Origin: an uncultured Collinsella sp.
GTDB taxonomy: Bacteria; Actinomycetota; Coriobacteriia; Coriobacteriales; Coriobacteriaceae
NCBI GenBank assembly: GCA_900557505.1
Contig: USTC01000051.1
Location: 1 to 7,041, forward strand
Length of the DNA: 7,041 nucleotides
Reading direction: 5' to 3'
Under the pieces are notes generated by a model. The model had not been told where the DNA came from and did not search any database. It worked only from the letters and a program-made list of their open reading frames with translations. Below, piece after piece: positions 6,374-7,041 of this stretch (its first letter is position 1; every line of letters begins with the position of its first letter). Made by a program: the position numbers and the translations under genes.

Positions 6374-6415
6374 GTTGCGATTGTACGAAAATTTCAGACA
6401 TTTGCAACATCGAAG
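6368..6415. repeat. Long imperfect inverted repeat bracketing the abiEi promoter, likely AbiEi operator
   Basis: CTTCATGTTGC (6368-6378) is the complement of GCAACATCGAAG (6404-6415) over 11 pairs, with a single extra C at 6411. The 25-base interior carries the -10 box. One arm overlaps the start codon and the other overlaps the -35. AbiEi proteins are known to repress their promoters by binding inverted repeats, so this is the natural operator; binding is inferred. Confidence 0.65.
6380..6407 (-). promoter_or_regulatory. Leaderless-type promoter of abiEi
   Basis: Read on the minus strand, TTGCAA (6407-6402) is a four-of-six -35, followed after 16 bases by TACAAT (6385-6380), a five-of-six -10. 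Six bases separate the -10 from the ATG, so the expected +1 is the A of the start codon at 6373. No Shine-Dalgarno is present or would fit. Confidence 0.65.
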
Positions 6416-6573
6416 TGTCACACGCCGACTATGCGATTGAAGCAGGGCCAATCGAAGGGGGGGGCAACGCCGCGTTGATTCTGGCCTTATTGAAAAACTC
6501 GCCACGCGATTCACTCAGATTCGCCGTTTCGCTAAATCGCTGGGTTTGTGTATGTGTCGACGTCGATGCGAAG

Positions 6574-6610
6574 AATCGTCTCATTGGGAATCTGTCCCAA
6601 TGAGACGATT
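6574..6610. repeat. Perfect 16-bp inverted repeat, possible bidirectional terminator
   Basis: AATCGTCTCATTGGGA (6574-6589) and its exact complement (6595-6610) surround a 5-base loop, ATCTG. As RNA it forms a very stable hairpin on either strand. The flanking T-run is poor (ATTTG on the right), so it may instead be a mobile-element end or a binding site. It lies about 160 bases upstream of the polysaccharide-gene remnant. Confidence 0.6.
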
Positions 6611-6706
6611 TGCTATTCGGTTTGAAGACAGCTTTTCGAAGCCGGTTCATCGCCGATGACGGTTGGAATGAGTTGCAAAAATCTGGAGATTCAAACTCTA
6701 GAAAAC

Positions 6707-6723
6707 AGATAGCTCAGCTATCT
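6707..6723. repeat. Short perfect inverted repeat, possible operator
   Basis: AGATAGC (6707-6713) and GCTATCT (6717-6723) are exact complements around TCA. The site is about 50 bases before the sugar-transferase remnant and could be an operator of the former polysaccharide cluster; no experimental or family evidence supports this. Confidence 0.3.
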
Positions 6724-6770
6724 AGTCGGAACATTTCTGCAGGTAATCTTGTTTTTTCGTCTTGACAAAA

Positions 6771-6944
6771 GGGATGTCCCTTATCGGCCCACGCCCGGAG
6801 CGCCCGGCGTTCTGCGCAGAGTTCGAGAAGCGTATCCATGGCTGGCATTACCGCACCATGATTGCTCCGGGTCTTTCCGGCTTGGCTCAGGTGACGGTTG
6901 GATATGATCTGCTTCCAAAGGAAAAGGTTGTGCTGGATCCATGA
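6771..6944 (+). pseudogene. Fragment of an undecaprenyl-phosphate sugar transferase (WcaJ/RfbP type)
   Basis: The reading GMSLIGPRPERPAF, then YRTMIAPGLSGLAQV and [12 protein letters not shown], is the C-terminal catalytic region of bacterial polyprenyl-phosphate sugar-1-phosphate transferases, which load the first sugar onto undecaprenyl phosphate at the membrane to start capsule or exopolysaccharide repeat units. The family usually has about 200 residues in the core domain, often 460 in all. Here the reading frame is closed by TAA at 6744-6746, the membrane N-terminus is absent, and the chain stops at TGA 6942-6944 where family members continue with DxDYIxxxS. KGDMSLxGP is shortened to KGMSLIGP by one residue. 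An in-frame TTG at 6762 has no Shine-Dalgarno. It is truncated at both ends and cannot be functional. Confidence 0.8.
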
Positions 6945-7041
6945 AATCGAACAGTGACAATTTCCGCGTGAGCTCGATTCGGGGCGTCATGAAGCGCGTC
7001 AAGGCCAGGGGTGTGCCGGTGGTGGTCTACAAGCCCACGCT
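6941..7041 (+). pseudogene. ugd: 5'-truncated UDP-glucose 6-dehydrogenase fragment, continuing past the window
   Basis: From the ATG at 6941, in a different frame from the sugar-transferase piece, the sequence reads [20 protein letters not shown], then [10 protein letters not shown]. This matches the C-terminal UDP-binding region of bacterial UDP-glucose 6-dehydrogenases (pattern K-GSDNFR-S-IQGIMKR-KAKG--V--YEP-L), which make UDP-glucuronate for capsules. The ATG corresponds to an internal methionine roughly three quarters into the protein, so the NAD-binding and catalytic-cysteine domains are missing. The nearest purine-rich stretch (AAGGAAAAGG, 6917-6926) is too far to serve. ATG and the upstream TGA overlap as ATGA by accident of the junction. 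The frame is still open at the window edge. Confidence 0.65.

Larger units (their letters stand above)
6416..6770. other. ~350-bp region without a gene, between abiEi and polysaccharide-gene remnants
   Basis: No ORF here has a start with a ribosome site or a recognisable product. It contains a G8 run (6457-6464), a perfect 16-bp inverted repeat (6574-6610) and a second inverted repeat (6707-6723). The minus-strand reading around 6429-6520 contains GEFFNKARI, which has a protein-like feel and may be debris of a mobile element; I cannot name it. The region is more AT-rich than the flanks to the right of about 6650. Confidence 0.5.

Noticed and set aside
6429..6650. 73-codon minus-strand ORF containing GEFFNKARI
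   Set aside because: Spans the perfect inverted repeat, lacks a ribosome site and has no family I can name; kept only as possible debris.
6762..6790. TTGACA at 6762-6767 as a promoter -35
   Set aside because: No -10 box at 16-18 bases downstream; the bases are part of or adjacent to the sugar-transferase reading frame.
1..7041. CRISPR array or tRNA gene
   Set aside because: No regularly spaced repeats and no cloverleaf-like sequence seen on either strand.

Overview
The window is GC-rich, uses GTG and TTG starts, and carries one promoter that appears leaderless. That suggests a high-GC Gram-positive; the style of the AbiE proteins and of the ATPase points by inference to an actinobacterial gut lineage such as the Coriobacteriia. 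No rRNA, tRNA or CRISPR array is visible. The gene content reads as a defence island lying against remnants of a surface-polysaccharide locus.

Left part (+ strand, 2-3186). The window opens in the C-terminal end of an AAA ATPase of the kind usually paired with an RloB-type partner. In place of that partner there is only a 38-codon ORF. Next comes an 801-residue fusion of a PHP phosphoesterase domain to an SMC/ABC-like ATPase (TrlF-like), overlapped by a gene for an unrecognised 106-residue protein. These two look like one operon and are the best candidate for a poorly described defence module.

Middle (+ strand, 3187-4411). An Abi_2-family (AbiD/AbiF-like) HEPN protein is preceded by a self-contained small-RNA unit: a strong promoter, a predicted RNA of about 65 nt with two hairpins, and an intrinsic terminator ending 14 nt before the protein's start codon. 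No separate promoter for the protein is visible, so its expression would depend on read-through. This layout recalls RNA-controlled toxin loci. Positions 4412-4713 hold no recognised gene, only a candidate terminator-like hairpin.

Right part (- strand, 6415-4714). An AbiE toxin-antitoxin pair reads leftward. The antitoxin abiEi is intact, with a leaderless-type promoter inside a long imperfect inverted repeat. The toxin abiEii overlaps it by ATGA but is broken: it shifts frame at a 7-base homopolymer and loses its C-terminal half. A small CxxC/CxxC protein with a strong Shine-Dalgarno follows on the same strand.

Right edge (6416-7041). About 350 bases without a gene contain a perfect 16-bp inverted repeat and a shorter one. 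After that come a 5'- and 3'-truncated undecaprenyl-phosphate sugar transferase and a 5'-truncated UDP-glucose dehydrogenase fragment, joined head to tail, which looks like decay or deletion in a capsule/exopolysaccharide cluster.
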